64,000 nt of DNA, from contig NZ_JBEFLP010000001.1 in the NCBI RefSeq assembly GCF_040149665.1, forward strand, positions 2,356,001-2,420,000, given 5' to 3'. This DNA is from Sulfitobacter sp. HNIBRBA3233 (GTDB taxonomy: Bacteria > Pseudomonadota > Alphaproteobacteria > Rhodobacterales > Rhodobacteraceae). The position numbers were made by a program, and so were the translations under genes. Under the pieces are notes generated by a model, which ran no database searches, was not told the DNA's origin, and was given only the letters and a program-made list of their open reading frames with translations. How positions within the stretch are numbered: position 1 is the first letter of the stretch; each line of letters starts with the position of its first letter. Shown here in pieces: positions 17,478-26,615 of the stretch.

Positions 17478-18787
17478 CAATGGTAAACGCCTATGACGGC
17501 AGCGCCGCGGCCGGTCTGAACGCCGAAGACGCCGCCCTGATCGCCCGGCGGGAACGGGCGCTGGGGCCGGCCTACCGGTTGTTCTACCGCGAACCGCTGC
17601 ACCTTGTGCGGGGCGAGGGTGTCTGGCTCTGGGACCGGGACGGCAAGCGCTATCTCGACTGTTACAACAACGTGGCCTCGGTGGGTCATTGCCATCCGCG
17701 CGTCACGGGTGCCATCGCAGAACAGATGGGCGTGCTGAACACCCACACCCGGTATTTGCACGAGGGCGTGGTCGCCTATGCCGAGCGGTTGCTGGCCACC
17801 ATGCCCGATGCGCTGGGGCATGTGATGTTCACCTGCACCGGATCCGAAGCCAATGATCTGGCTTTGCGCATCACGCGGTCGCACCTGCGCCGTCAGGGCG
17901 TGATCGTCACCAAGCTCGCCTACCATGGCCTGACCGAGGCGGTATCAGAACTCTCGCCCTCACTTGGCGAATTTGTGGATCGCGGTCCGCGTGTGCGGCT
18001 GATCCCTGCCCCCGATGCCCTGCGCGTGGCGCCTGCGGAACAGGGCGCGCGGCTCGCCGCCGATCTGGCACAGGCGATCGCGGACATGCGGCGCGACGGC
18101 ATCGAACCGGCAGCCTTTATCGTCGACACGGTCTTTTCCAGCGACGGGCTCTACCCCGATCCGGCGGGCTTCCTGAAACCTGCCGTCGATCTGATCCGCG
18201 CGGAGGGTGGCATATTCATCGCAGACGAGGTGCAGCCGGGCTTTGGCCGCACGGGCGAGGCGTTCTGGGGCTTCGAGCGGCACGGGATCGTGCCGGACAT
18301 TGTCACCATGGGAAAACCGATGGGCAACGGCTTTCCGCTGTCGGGTGTGGCCATGCGCCCGGAATTGGTGGCGGAGTTCGGAAGCAAGGCGCGGTATTTC
18401 AACACTTTCGGCGGCAATCCGGTCGCCGCCGCCGCTGGCATGGCCGTCTTGGACGTGATCAAGCAGGAAGGCTTGCAGGAAAACGCGCTTCACGTGGGCG
18501 CGTTTCTGAAGGCAGGTCTGGAAGACATTGCCAAGGGTGACGAAGGAATCGTCGATGTGCGCGGAGCGGGCCTGTTCCTCGCGGTCGAGATCGCGAGGGA
18601 CGGCGCACCGGACGCCGACCGCGCCGCCTTCGTCGTGAATCATCTGCGTCAGAACGGTGTGCTGATCAGCGCGACGGGACCGGGTGCGAACATCCTGAAA
18701 ATCCGCCCACCACTGGTGCTGAAACAGGCGGAAGCCGAAATTTTCCTCGACGCTGTTGAAGCGGCCTTTTCTGCGGACCCGATGTGA
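17474..18787 (+). CDS. class-III aminotransferase-fold PLP enzyme, possible amino-alcohol phosphate phospholyase
   Basis: A 437-residue PLP enzyme. It shows the class-III landmarks: LDCYNNVASVGHCHP, TCTGSEANDLALRI and the PLP Lys281 in TMGKPMGNGFPLSGV. The TMGKPMGNG wording is close to human ethanolamine-phosphate and 5-phosphohydroxylysine phospholyases (AGXT2L1/AGXT2L2), which eliminate phosphate and ammonia to give an aldehyde. An ordinary transaminase is the alternative. The APH-fold kinase immediately upstream, translationally coupled through an ATGA overlap, favours the phospholyase reading. GGGAGAG precedes ATG 17474; ATG 17480 is a second option. Last clear gene of the operon. Confidence 0.88.
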   Translation: MTMVNAYDGSAAAGLNAEDAALIARRERALGPAYRLFYREPLHLVRGEGVWLWDRDGKRYLDCYNNVASVGHCHPRVTGAIAEQMGVLNTHTRYLHEGVVAYAERLLATMPDALGHVMFTCTGSEANDLALRITRSHLRRQGVIVTKLAYHGLTEAVSELSPSLGEFVDRGPRVRLIPAPDALRVAPAEQGARLAADLAQAIADMRRDGIEPAAFIVDTVFSSDGLYPDPAGFLKPAVDLIRAEGGIFIADEVQPGFGRTGEAFWGFERHGIVPDIVTMGKPMGNGFPLSGVAMRPELVAEFGSKARYFNTFGGNPVAAAAGMAVLDVIKQEGLQENALHVGAFLKAGLEDIAKGDEGIVDVRGAGLFLAVEIARDGAPDADRAAFVVNHLRQNGVLISATGPGANILKIRPPLVLKQAEAEIFLDAVEAAFSADPM

Positions 18788-18795
18788 AGGAACGG

Positions 18796-18909
18796 ATGCC
18801 CGCCGCAATGGCTTGCCAATTGCTGAACGGGTTGCGCGACCGCCACGCCTGCAGGCGTATCGCGGCAGACGAGCGCATCAAACGGAAATCGGGCGCTCTG
18901 GCGCCTTGA
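18796..18909 (+). CDS. possible 37-residue small ORF, function unknown
   Basis: ATG 18796 follows an AAGGAACGG ribosome-like site, 8 bases after the aminotransferase-fold gene stop, and reads 37 codons to TGA 18909, ending just before the convergent kinase gene. The peptide is basic, with two Cys and no recognisable motif. Position at the end of an operon and the ribosome site are the only support; it may well be chance. Confidence 0.2.
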   Translation: MPAAMACQLLNGLRDRHACRRIAADERIKRKSGALAP

Positions 18910-18914
18910 GCGGG

Positions 18915-19781
18915 CTAAAGGCCGAACTGGTCCTGAATCTCTTTCAGGTCCGGGATCACATCCGCAGTGCCGTGGCGCGCCACCATCAGCGACGCTGCTT
19001 TCAGCGCGAGATCAATCGCGCCCTCCATCCCCAGCCCGCGATCCAGACCCGCGATCAGATAACCGGTGAATGTGTCCCCTGCCCCCGTGGTATCGACCGC
19101 TTGCGCAGGATAGGCGTCAAAAACCTGTTGCTGGGACTCCTTGATCCACTTGCAGCCCTCCGCGCCGAGGGTCACGATTACGTCCCTGATCCCCTGTTCA
19201 GAGACTGGTTTGCCCGTCGCTTTCTCCAGCTGCGCTGCCTCGACGGCGTTCAGGATCATAATGTCGATCATTCCCGCCAGTTCGGCCACGGCATCGGCCT
19301 CGAACGGGGCGGCGGCATAGGCCACGCGCAAACCCAGCGACCTTGCGGTTTGCGCCGCATAGACCTGACCGTTGGTTTCGTTCTGCATCAGAACGAAATC
19401 GCCGGGCGACGCCTCGGCAAGGGCCGCGCCGATCATCGCGTCGGTCAACTGGCCGTTCGCACCCTGCAAAAGGATGATCGTATTCTCGCCCTCGGCATCA
19501 ACCACGATATTGGCAAGCCCGGTCGGCACCTCGATCTGGTGGATATGCGGCACGTCCACGCCGTATTCCATCAACCGCTCCCGCGTCCAGCGCCCGTCGG
19601 CCCCGATCGCACCGATATGCGATACCGGTGCAGCGGCACGCGCGGCGGCAACCGACATATTCGCCCCCTTGCCGCCCAATCCTTGCGAAAAGCTCTGCGC
19701 GACCAGCGTTTCGCCCGGCGCAGGCAGATGGGTCACACCAAAAAAGGCGTCGATGTTGATGGACCCGAGGTTCCAGATCAT
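18915..19781 (-). CDS. rbsK: PfkB-family carbohydrate kinase, ribokinase-like
   Basis: A 288-residue sugar kinase. The N-terminal pattern GSINIDAFFGV with GLGGKGANMSVAAARAAA is the ribokinase type of PfkB motif 1, and the C-terminal GAGDTFTGYLIAGL (motif 2) carries the catalytic Asp. It would phosphorylate ribose or a related sugar with ATP in the cytoplasm. Odd context: its ATG (19781) overlaps the stop of maeB as ATGA, so it is made by coupling to the malic enzyme rather than with a sugar transporter. Ribokinase is the closest match, but a nucleoside or other sugar specificity is possible. Confidence 0.8.
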   Translation of the reverse strand: MIWNLGSINIDAFFGVTHLPAPGETLVAQSFSQGLGGKGANMSVAAARAAAPVSHIGAIGADGRWTRERLMEYGVDVPHIHQIEVPTGLANIVVDAEGENTIILLQGANGQLTDAMIGAALAEASPGDFVLMQNETNGQVYAAQTARSLGLRVAYAAAPFEADAVAELAGMIDIMILNAVEAAQLEKATGKPVSEQGIRDVIVTLGAEGCKWIKESQQQVFDAYPAQAVDTTGAGDTFTGYLIAGLDRGLGMEGAIDLALKAASLMVARHGTADVIPDLKEIQDQFGL

Positions 19782-22051
19782 CAGCCGACCTTGCTGGCAG
19801 CGAGAACCGCCATGTTCAGGATGTCGTTCGCCGTCGACGTCGAAGACGCGATCTGGATCGACTTGTCCAAGCCGGTCAGGATCGGGCCGATCACGGTGGC
19901 CCCCGCCATTTCCTGCATCAGCTTGACCGAGATACTGGCCGAGTGCCGCGCAGGTACGACCAGCACGTTGGCCGGACCGGTCAGGCGGGAGAAGGGATAA
20001 TTCCGCTGGCTTGCGGCATTCATCGCGACATCGACCGTCATCTCGCCTTCGTATTCGAAATCGACACGGCGTTCATCCAGCACGCGGGGCGCGATATGCA
20101 TCTTTTCGGCGCGCTCCGATACCGGGTATCCGAAGGTCGAGAAGCTGACGAAGGCCACGCGCGGCTCAAGCCCCAGATGGCGCGCGACCCGCGCACCGCT
20201 TTCGGCGATATTGGCAAGATCGGTCTCGTTCGGCCATTCGTGAACCAAGGTATCACCGATCAGAACGATGCGGCCCTTGTGAAGCACGGCGGTAATGCCT
20301 GTCGCACCGCCTTCGGCATTGGCTTCGAAAACGTGGTTGATCCGTTCGAGAACATGCGCAGACTTGCGCGTGGCACCCGTGACCAATCCGTCGCCGTGAC
20401 CGTGCGCAAGCATCAGCGCGGCGAAGACATGACGGTCCCGCGCGGCGAGCCTGTGGACGTCTTTAGTGTCGAAACCGCGCCGCTGAAGGCGTTCGTAGAG
20501 AAACGATTTGTAGAGATCGAGATGCTGCGTATTCGCGGCATTCACGATCTCGAGCTCGCGCACCGCATCTTCGAGGCCCGAGGCGATCAGCTTTTGCTTC
20601 ACATCGTCCGACCGGCCCACGACCAGCGCCTTGCCCAGACCGGAGCGCTGATAGGTCACCGCCGCACGCAAAACCTTCGGGTCGTCCCCTTCGGCGAAAA
20701 TCATCCGCGCCTGATTGGCCCGCGCCCGCGCGAACAGACCGCGCATGATGTTCGCGGTCGGGTCGAGGCGCGATTTCAGACCCTGTTCATAGGCTTCCAT
20801 GTCGATGATGGGCCTGCGGGCCGCGCCGGTGTCCATCCCCGCCTTGGCCACGGCGGGCGGGATCCGGTGGATCAGGCGCGGATCAAACGGCGTCGGAATA
20901 ATGTAGTCCCGCCCGAAGCTGAGGTTCTTGCCGTAGGCAAGCGCCACTTCGTCCGGCACATCCTCCCGTGCGAGATTGGCGAGAGCATGGGCGCAGGCGA
21001 TCTTCATCTCGTCATTGATTGCCCGCGCGTTGATATCAAGCGCGCCGCGGAACAGGTACGGAAAGCCCAGCACGTTGTTGACCTGGTTCGGATAGTCGCT
21101 GCGCCCTGTCGCGACAATGGCGTCCGGGCGCACGGCGTGCGCCTCTTCGGGTGTAATCTCGGGGTCGGGATTCGCCATGGCAAAGATCACCGGATCGTCC
21201 GCCATGCTCGCCACCATCTCGGCGGTCACGGCCCCCTTGACCGACACGCCCAGAAACACGTCCGCGCCATCCATCGCCTCGGCCAATGTGCGCGCCTCGG
21301 TCGAAACGGCATGGGCCGACTTCCACTGGTTCATACCCTCGGTACGGCCCTGATAGATCACGCCCTTTGTGTCGCACATGATGCAGTTCTGATGCCGCGC
21401 ACCCATCGCCTTGAGCAGTTCCAGACAGGCAATGCCCGCAGCACCGGCACCGTTCAGAACGATGCGCACATCCTCGATCTTCTTGCCCGACAGCTTCAGC
21501 GCGTTCAGCAGACCCGCCGCACAGATCACGGCGGTGCCGTGCTGGTCATCGTGGAAGACGGGGATATCCATTTCTTCCTTCAGACGCTGCTCGATGATGA
21601 AGCATTCCGGCGCCTTGATGTCTTCGAGGTTGATCCCCCCGAACGTCGGTCCCATCAGTTTCACCGCCGCGCAGAACGCATCGGGATCTTCCGTGTCGAG
21701 CTCGATATCGATCGAGTTCACATCGGCAAAGCGTTTGAACAGCACCGCCTTGCCTTCCATGACCGGTTTCGATGCCAGCGCACCGAGGTTGCCCAGACCC
21801 AGAACGGCCGTCCCGTTCGAGATCACGGCAACAAGGTTGCCCTTGTTGGTGTAATCATACGCCGTCTGCGGGTCTGCCGCGATCGCCTCGCAGGGGACAG
21901 CAACGCCCGGAGAATACGCAAGCGACAGATCGCGCTGCGTGGTCATCGGAACCGTGGCGGTAATCTCGAACTTTCCCGGCGTGGGATCGAGGTGGAAGGC
22001 AAGCGCCTCTTCGTTGGTAACTTTGGTTTTTGACACGGGCGGCACTCTCAT
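19781..22051 (-). CDS. maeB: NADP-dependent malic enzyme, MaeB hybrid type
   Basis: A 756-residue protein from ATG 22051, the standard size of MaeB. The N-terminal ~430 residues are the malic enzyme (MTTQRDLSLAYSPGVAVPC, catalytic region with VFHDDQHGTA, NAD(P) site NGAGAAGIACLELL). The C-terminal ~330 residues are the phosphotransacetylase-like domain (IFAEGDDPKVLRAA, LVVPARHSASISVKLMQEM), normally catalytically inactive and regulatory. It decarboxylates malate to pyruvate, making NADPH. The open frame extends 35 codons further up to 22156, but that part does not look like the family; GTG 22036 is another possible start because the family usually begins near SKTKVT. Coupled to the downstream sugar kinase. 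Confidence 0.95.
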   Translation of the reverse strand: MRVPPVSKTKVTNEEALAFHLDPTPGKFEITATVPMTTQRDLSLAYSPGVAVPCEAIAADPQTAYDYTNKGNLVAVISNGTAVLGLGNLGALASKPVMEGKAVLFKRFADVNSIDIELDTEDPDAFCAAVKLMGPTFGGINLEDIKAPECFIIEQRLKEEMDIPVFHDDQHGTAVICAAGLLNALKLSGKKIEDVRIVLNGAGAAGIACLELLKAMGARHQNCIMCDTKGVIYQGRTEGMNQWKSAHAVSTEARTLAEAMDGADVFLGVSVKGAVTAEMVASMADDPVIFAMANPDPEITPEEAHAVRPDAIVATGRSDYPNQVNNVLGFPYLFRGALDINARAINDEMKIACAHALANLAREDVPDEVALAYGKNLSFGRDYIIPTPFDPRLIHRIPPAVAKAGMDTGAARRPIIDMEAYEQGLKSRLDPTANIMRGLFARARANQARMIFAEGDDPKVLRAAVTYQRSGLGKALVVGRSDDVKQKLIASGLEDAVRELEIVNAANTQHLDLYKSFLYERLQRRGFDTKDVHRLAARDRHVFAALMLAHGHGDGLVTGATRKSAHVLERINHVFEANAEGGATGITAVLHKGRIVLIGDTLVHEWPNETDLANIAESGARVARHLGLEPRVAFVSFSTFGYPVSERAEKMHIAPRVLDERRVDFEYEGEMTVDVAMNAASQRNYPFSRLTGPANVLVVPARHSASISVKLMQEMAGATVIGPILTGLDKSIQIASSTSTANDILNMAVLAASKVG

Positions 22052-22091
22052 CTGTTTAGGCAGTGATAGCGGCCCCGCGCCCGTCGCACAA

Positions 22092-23810
22092 TCAGGCGAC
22101 GAAGCGAACCCAATCGTGATTGCCCACAAAAGCGGCATGACGTTCCGGAAAATCACGTTCCAACCGCGACAGCGCCCAGCGGATCACCTGCGGTCGGTCA
22201 CAGTGATGCGCGCACCAGATGATGCGGATCAGAGTTTGCCACCGTGTCGGATCGGCCTTGAATGCCTGATCGATGGCCACGAGCTCCGACTTCGGCTCCG
22301 CCAGCGCCTTGTGGCAGTCGCCCCGCAGGAGGAAAAAATCCGCGTCGCCCTTGATGACGTCTTCGTGCCGGTCAAGAAGCGCCAGCGCCTGTTCGGCCAG
22401 TCCTGCCCGCAACAGCCTGCGCGCCAGTGCTTCGACCGTGCGCGCGCTCGGCAATTCGGGAACGTGGCCAAGCACGCTGACAACGTAAGAGAGGATCTGC
22501 GCGATCGCGGCATCCGACAGCGCGACAGGCACGATACCATCGGTGGCGAAATGCGGCTCTTTCAGGGGATCGTCCGTATTGAAGTCGGCGAAAAAACTGA
22601 TGTAGCGGCACTGCGATGCGTGGGCCAGCGGCCAGAAATCCGCCCAGCGGAATTGCGCGGTCTGCAGCGTCCCCAGCTCGATCACCTGCGCGTCGGGATG
22701 CGCGAAGAGCATGTTGGTCAGCCCCGCCCCATGCGCCCCGATCACAATTTCCGCGCGCGCCATCAGGGCGATCTGCTCCAGCGGCGGATAATCCTCGAAA
22801 GCAATCTCTTCAAATCCGAAGAGTTCCAGATGCTCCAGCAGACGCTCCTGCCGTGCCATGGGCCGGGCCCTGGCGTGATCGTCCCGCCGCCCGATGAAAA
22901 ACCGCGTCGGCAAATGCGAGAAATCCTGCCCCTCTATCGCCCGCAAGGCGCGATCGCGGAGCGCAAGAAGGCTTTCGCTGACCGCGTTCATCTGCAGCAA
23001 CGGCTGCATCTCGACGCTCATCCCGCCAAGACGGTTGCGGATGTGTCGCGGGATCAAACTGTCGAGCGCGCTGTCCGCAGGTGCCTGCAGCTGGGCCGAG
23101 ATCATCTCGAATCCGGTCAGCGCCTCCGGGTAGGATTTCGGAGACCTCTCGAAAAAGACCCGACCGGTCGTTTCGGGAAAAAGTGCTTCGACGAAATCGC
23201 GGACGAAATCGCGCTGCTTGTCATCCTCGTTCGGGTAGTGAAAGAAAATGTCGCGCCCTTCGGTCAAACCGTCGAAGAGCGCCAGCTGCGCCAGCGATTC
23301 AGTGATGAAGTGGTAGTAATTGAACGTGTTCCGGCACTCGATCGCGATCGGCGCGTCCGGCGAAGGGGTCGCGACAGGCAGCGCCCGACCGGCATTCTTC
23401 TCGCGGCATTGCGCGAAATAGGCGTTCAGCGCCTCCTCGGGTTCCCCTTCGGTCGCTTCGCTCTCGAAACGGAAGCCGTTGATTGCTCGGGTTCCGGCAG
23501 CGCCTTTCAGGATGAACCGGCCGCTCGACAGGATCTGGGATTTGCGAAACTCCACGTCCCGAACGACGACGGGCGCAGCGTTGAACCAGAGCGCCTTGCC
23601 GAACTTCTTCTGCTTGCGGGTGACTTCGGTAAAGGAATGGATCTTGCGGTTGATCGCGTCATGGGCGCTGACGGCAAACCCCTCAATGGTGGCTGCAGGA
23701 TGTTCGCGCCAGATGAAATCGGGCTCCGATACAAGCGATACTCCCTCTTCCCGCCACGGGTCGAGGAACAGATCTTCGGGATCGAGCGTGAATTCCAACT
23801 TGTTTCGCAC
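22092..23810 (-). CDS. glycosyltransferase family 61-type protein
   Basis: A 572-residue protein starting at GTG 23810. The central part shows the GT61 (DUF563) pattern: NTFNYYHFITESLAQLALF around residue 180, and the late IVIGAHGAGLTNMLFAHPDAQVIEL, the family's most conserved stretch. The last ~110 residues (LARRLLRAGLAEQALALLDR..., ALAEPKSELVAIDQAFK) look like TPR-type helical repeats, an added C-terminal module. It probably transfers a sugar during capsule, exopolysaccharide or lipopolysaccharide assembly on the cytoplasmic side. It is an orphan: no other glycan gene is adjacent. It ends 40 bases before maeB on the same strand. Confidence 0.82.
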   Translation of the reverse strand: MRNKLEFTLDPEDLFLDPWREEGVSLVSEPDFIWREHPAATIEGFAVSAHDAINRKIHSFTEVTRKQKKFGKALWFNAAPVVVRDVEFRKSQILSSGRFILKGAAGTRAINGFRFESEATEGEPEEALNAYFAQCREKNAGRALPVATPSPDAPIAIECRNTFNYYHFITESLAQLALFDGLTEGRDIFFHYPNEDDKQRDFVRDFVEALFPETTGRVFFERSPKSYPEALTGFEMISAQLQAPADSALDSLIPRHIRNRLGGMSVEMQPLLQMNAVSESLLALRDRALRAIEGQDFSHLPTRFFIGRRDDHARARPMARQERLLEHLELFGFEEIAFEDYPPLEQIALMARAEIVIGAHGAGLTNMLFAHPDAQVIELGTLQTAQFRWADFWPLAHASQCRYISFFADFNTDDPLKEPHFATDGIVPVALSDAAIAQILSYVVSVLGHVPELPSARTVEALARRLLRAGLAEQALALLDRHEDVIKGDADFFLLRGDCHKALAEPKSELVAIDQAFKADPTRWQTLIRIIWCAHHCDRPQVIRWALSRLERDFPERHAAFVGNHDWVRFVA

Positions 23811-23938
23811 TGTTTTTCAGCGCCTTTTTCCTGCCTTCAAAGATCATAGTACAGACCCCGCCGCGCCGTCCAGACAGCCGCGCCCCTTCCCTCCGCCCCT
23901 GCGGTTTTGTAGAGACAGGTCAGCCAAGGGGGATGCAA

Positions 23939-26581
23939 ATGAGCGCAGGCAACGCCACACCGATGATGGCCCAGTATCTGGAGATCAAATCCGGCTATCC
24001 GGACGCGCTCTTGTTCTACCGGATGGGCGATTTCTATGAGCTGTTTTTTGACGATGCCGTCGCCGCATCCGAGGCGCTTGATATCGCGCTGACCAAACGC
24101 GGCAAACATGACGGCGAAGATATTCCCATGTGCGGCGTGCCGGTCCATGCGGCCGAAGGATACCTGCTGACCCTGATCCGCAAGGGATTCCGCGTGGCCG
24201 TGGGCGAGCAACTGGAAAGCCCCGCCGAAGCGAAGAAGCGCGGCAACAAATCCGTCGTCAAACGCGATGTGGTGCGTCTGGTCACCCCCGGAACGCTGAC
24301 GGAAGAATCCCTTCTCGAAGCGCGCCGCCACAACTTCCTCGCGGCTTTCGCGCAGGTGCGGGATGACTGTGCGTTGTCCTGGGTCGACATTTCGACGGGC
24401 GCCTTTCATGTGATGGCCCTGCCGAAGGTCCGGCTGGGGCCGGAACTGGCGCGGCTGGCCCCGTCCGAACTTCTGGTAAGCGAGGGCGACAGTGCCGAAC
24501 ACCGCGAGTTAGAGACTGAATTCGGGCTGTCCGTCACCGAACTTGCCCGGTCGAGTTTCGACAGTACCGGCGCCGAAAAACGGATCTGTCAGCTTTACAA
24601 CGTCGGATCGCTTGACGGCTTTGGCACCTTCGACCGTGCCGAGATTGCCGCAATGGGTGCGGTGATCGAATATCTCGACCTGACGCAAAAGGGAAAGCTG
24701 CCGCTTCTGCGCAAGCCGGTGAAAGAGGCGCAGGCCCGGACCGTCCAGATCGACGCGGCCACACGGCGCAACCTCGAACTGACCCACGCGCTGTCAGGTG
24801 GGCGCGCCGGTACGCTGTTGTCGGTGATGGACAGGACGGCAACCGCCGGCGGCGCGCGCCTGTTGGAGCGCCGTATTTCGAGCCCGTCCCGTGTGTTAGA
24901 GACTATTCACGCACGGCAGGCCGCTGTTTCATTCGCGTTCGAGCAGACAAGATTGCGCGGCGAGATACGCGAGCGGCTGCGCAACGTGCCGGATCTGGAA
25001 CGGGCGCTATCGCGCCTGTCGCTGGATCGCGGGGGGCCCCGTGACCTTGCCGCAATCCGCAACGGCCTGACCGAGGCCGCGCGTCTTGCCCGGTTGCTGG
25101 ATCATGATCTGCCCGACCTTCTCGAAACCGCACGTCAGAGCCTTTTGGGACACGAAACGCTGGTCGATCTGCTGGACGACGCGCTGGTCGCGGAGCCGCC
25201 ACTGTTGATCCGTGACGGCGGCTTCATCGCGCCGGGATATCGCGAAGAGCTGGACGAGATGCGCAAACTGCGTGACGAGGGCCGCGGCGTTATCGCGGCG
25301 ATGCAATCCCAATTCGTCTCTGATACGGGCATTTCGTCTCTGAAAATCAAGCACAACAATGTCTTGGGCTACTTCATTGAAGTCACGGCAACCCACGCCG
25401 AAAAAATGCTCTCGCCCCCACTGTCCGAACGGTTCATCCACCGCCAGACGACGGCCAATCAGGTCAGGTTCACCACGGTTGAACTGTCGGAGCTGGAAAC
25501 CCGGATCCTGAACGCGGGAAACCACGCGACCGAATTGGAAAAACGTCTGTTCGAGGATCTGCGCAAGGCCGTGCTGGACCGCGCGGGCGAAATCGGGGCC
25601 GCGTCGGCCGCATTGGCCGAGATTGATCTGTCCACCTCTCTTGCCGATCTCGCGCAGGCCGAGGACTGGTGCAAACCGGCGGTCGACGGATCACGCGCCT
25701 TCGAAATCGTCGGGGGCCGCCATCCGGTCGTGGAGCGCGCCCTGAAGCAACAGGGTGGCACACCCTTCGTTGCCAACGATTGCAACCTCAGCGCCGATAC
25801 GGATTCCGCGATCTGGTTGCTGACCGGCCCGAACATGGCGGGTAAATCGACCTATCTGCGTCAGAATGCGATCATCGCCCTGATCGCGCAAATGGGCAGC
25901 TACGTCCCTGCCCGCTCGGCGCATATCGGAGTAGTCAGCCAGCTCTTCAGCCGCGTGGGCGCATCGGACGATCTGGCGCGTGGGCGATCCACCTTCATGG
26001 TCGAGATGGTGGAGACCGCGGCCATCCTCAACCAGGCTGACGACCGCGCGCTGGTGATCCTCGATGAAATCGGTCGCGGGACCGCAACCTACGATGGGCT
26101 GTCGATTGCGTGGGCAACGCTGGAACATCTGCACGACGTGAACCGCGCCCGCGCCCTGTTCGCCACGCACTACCACGAGATGACCGCCCTTGCCGGCAAG
26201 CTGGACGGGGTGGCGAATGCGACCGTCGCGGTGAAGGAATGGGAGGGGGATGTGATCTTTCTCCACGAGGTGAAGAAAGGTGCTGCGGACAGGTCCTACG
26301 GTGTGCAGGTTGCACAGCTTGCAGGTCTGCCGCCCAAGGTGATCGACCGCGCCCGGGTCGTGTTGGAAGCGCTGGAAAAAGGGGAGCGCGAGGGAGGTGC
26401 GACACAGAAAACGCTGATAGATGATCTTCCGCTTTTCAGCATCGCGCACACGCCGAGCCCGACGCCAGCGGCACGGACGTCACCATTGGAAGAGATGGTC
26501 GCGGAAATCATGCCGGACGAATTGTCCCCGCGCGAGGCGCTGGACCTGATCTATAAACTGAAAGAGGCGGCCAAATCCTGA
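23939..26581 (+). CDS. mutS: DNA mismatch repair protein MutS
   Basis: An 880-residue MutS. The mismatch-reading N-terminal domain starts MMAQYLEIKSGYPDALLFYRMGDFYELF, with the mismatch-stacking Phe-x-Glu in FYEL. Connector, lever and clamp domains follow, and the ATPase has Walker A TGPNMAGKST near residue 630, then DDLARGRSTFMVEM and Walker B ILDEIGRGTATYDGLSIAW. It recognises base mismatches and recruits MutL. ATG 23939 is preferred to ATG 23933 because AAGGGGG lies 7 bases ahead of it. It stands alone, divergent from the GT61 gene and convergent with grpE. Confidence 0.97.
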   Translation: MSAGNATPMMAQYLEIKSGYPDALLFYRMGDFYELFFDDAVAASEALDIALTKRGKHDGEDIPMCGVPVHAAEGYLLTLIRKGFRVAVGEQLESPAEAKKRGNKSVVKRDVVRLVTPGTLTEESLLEARRHNFLAAFAQVRDDCALSWVDISTGAFHVMALPKVRLGPELARLAPSELLVSEGDSAEHRELETEFGLSVTELARSSFDSTGAEKRICQLYNVGSLDGFGTFDRAEIAAMGAVIEYLDLTQKGKLPLLRKPVKEAQARTVQIDAATRRNLELTHALSGGRAGTLLSVMDRTATAGGARLLERRISSPSRVLETIHARQAAVSFAFEQTRLRGEIRERLRNVPDLERALSRLSLDRGGPRDLAAIRNGLTEAARLARLLDHDLPDLLETARQSLLGHETLVDLLDDALVAEPPLLIRDGGFIAPGYREELDEMRKLRDEGRGVIAAMQSQFVSDTGISSLKIKHNNVLGYFIEVTATHAEKMLSPPLSERFIHRQTTANQVRFTTVELSELETRILNAGNHATELEKRLFEDLRKAVLDRAGEIGAASAALAEIDLSTSLADLAQAEDWCKPAVDGSRAFEIVGGRHPVVERALKQQGGTPFVANDCNLSADTDSAIWLLTGPNMAGKSTYLRQNAIIALIAQMGSYVPARSAHIGVVSQLFSRVGASDDLARGRSTFMVEMVETAAILNQADDRALVILDEIGRGTATYDGLSIAWATLEHLHDVNRARALFATHYHEMTALAGKLDGVANATVAVKEWEGDVIFLHEVKKGAADRSYGVQVAQLAGLPPKVIDRARVVLEALEKGEREGGATQKTLIDDLPLFSIAHTPSPTPAARTSPLEEMVAEIMPDELSPREALDLIYKLKEAAKS

Positions 26582-26589
26582 CCGCCTCT
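26563..26589. terminator. possible bidirectional terminator between mutS and grpE
   Basis: AGAGGCGG and CCGCCTCT form an 8-bp stem with an 11-base loop across the mutS stop codon, in the convergent gap to grpE. The T-run is weak on both strands, so efficiency is doubtful. Confidence 0.35.
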
Positions 26590-26615
26590 GCCCAATGCAT
26601 TGCTCCGCTCGCGGG

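Noticed and set aside
18845-18858. Perfect palindrome ACGCCTGCAGGCGT after the aminotransferase-fold gene
   Set aside because: No T-run, so not a terminator; 14 bases in GC-rich DNA can arise by chance and no second copy was seen.
19943-22033. Long plus-strand frame (696 codons) opposite maeB
   Set aside because: Antisense reading of a clearly conserved gene; no motif and no ribosome site.
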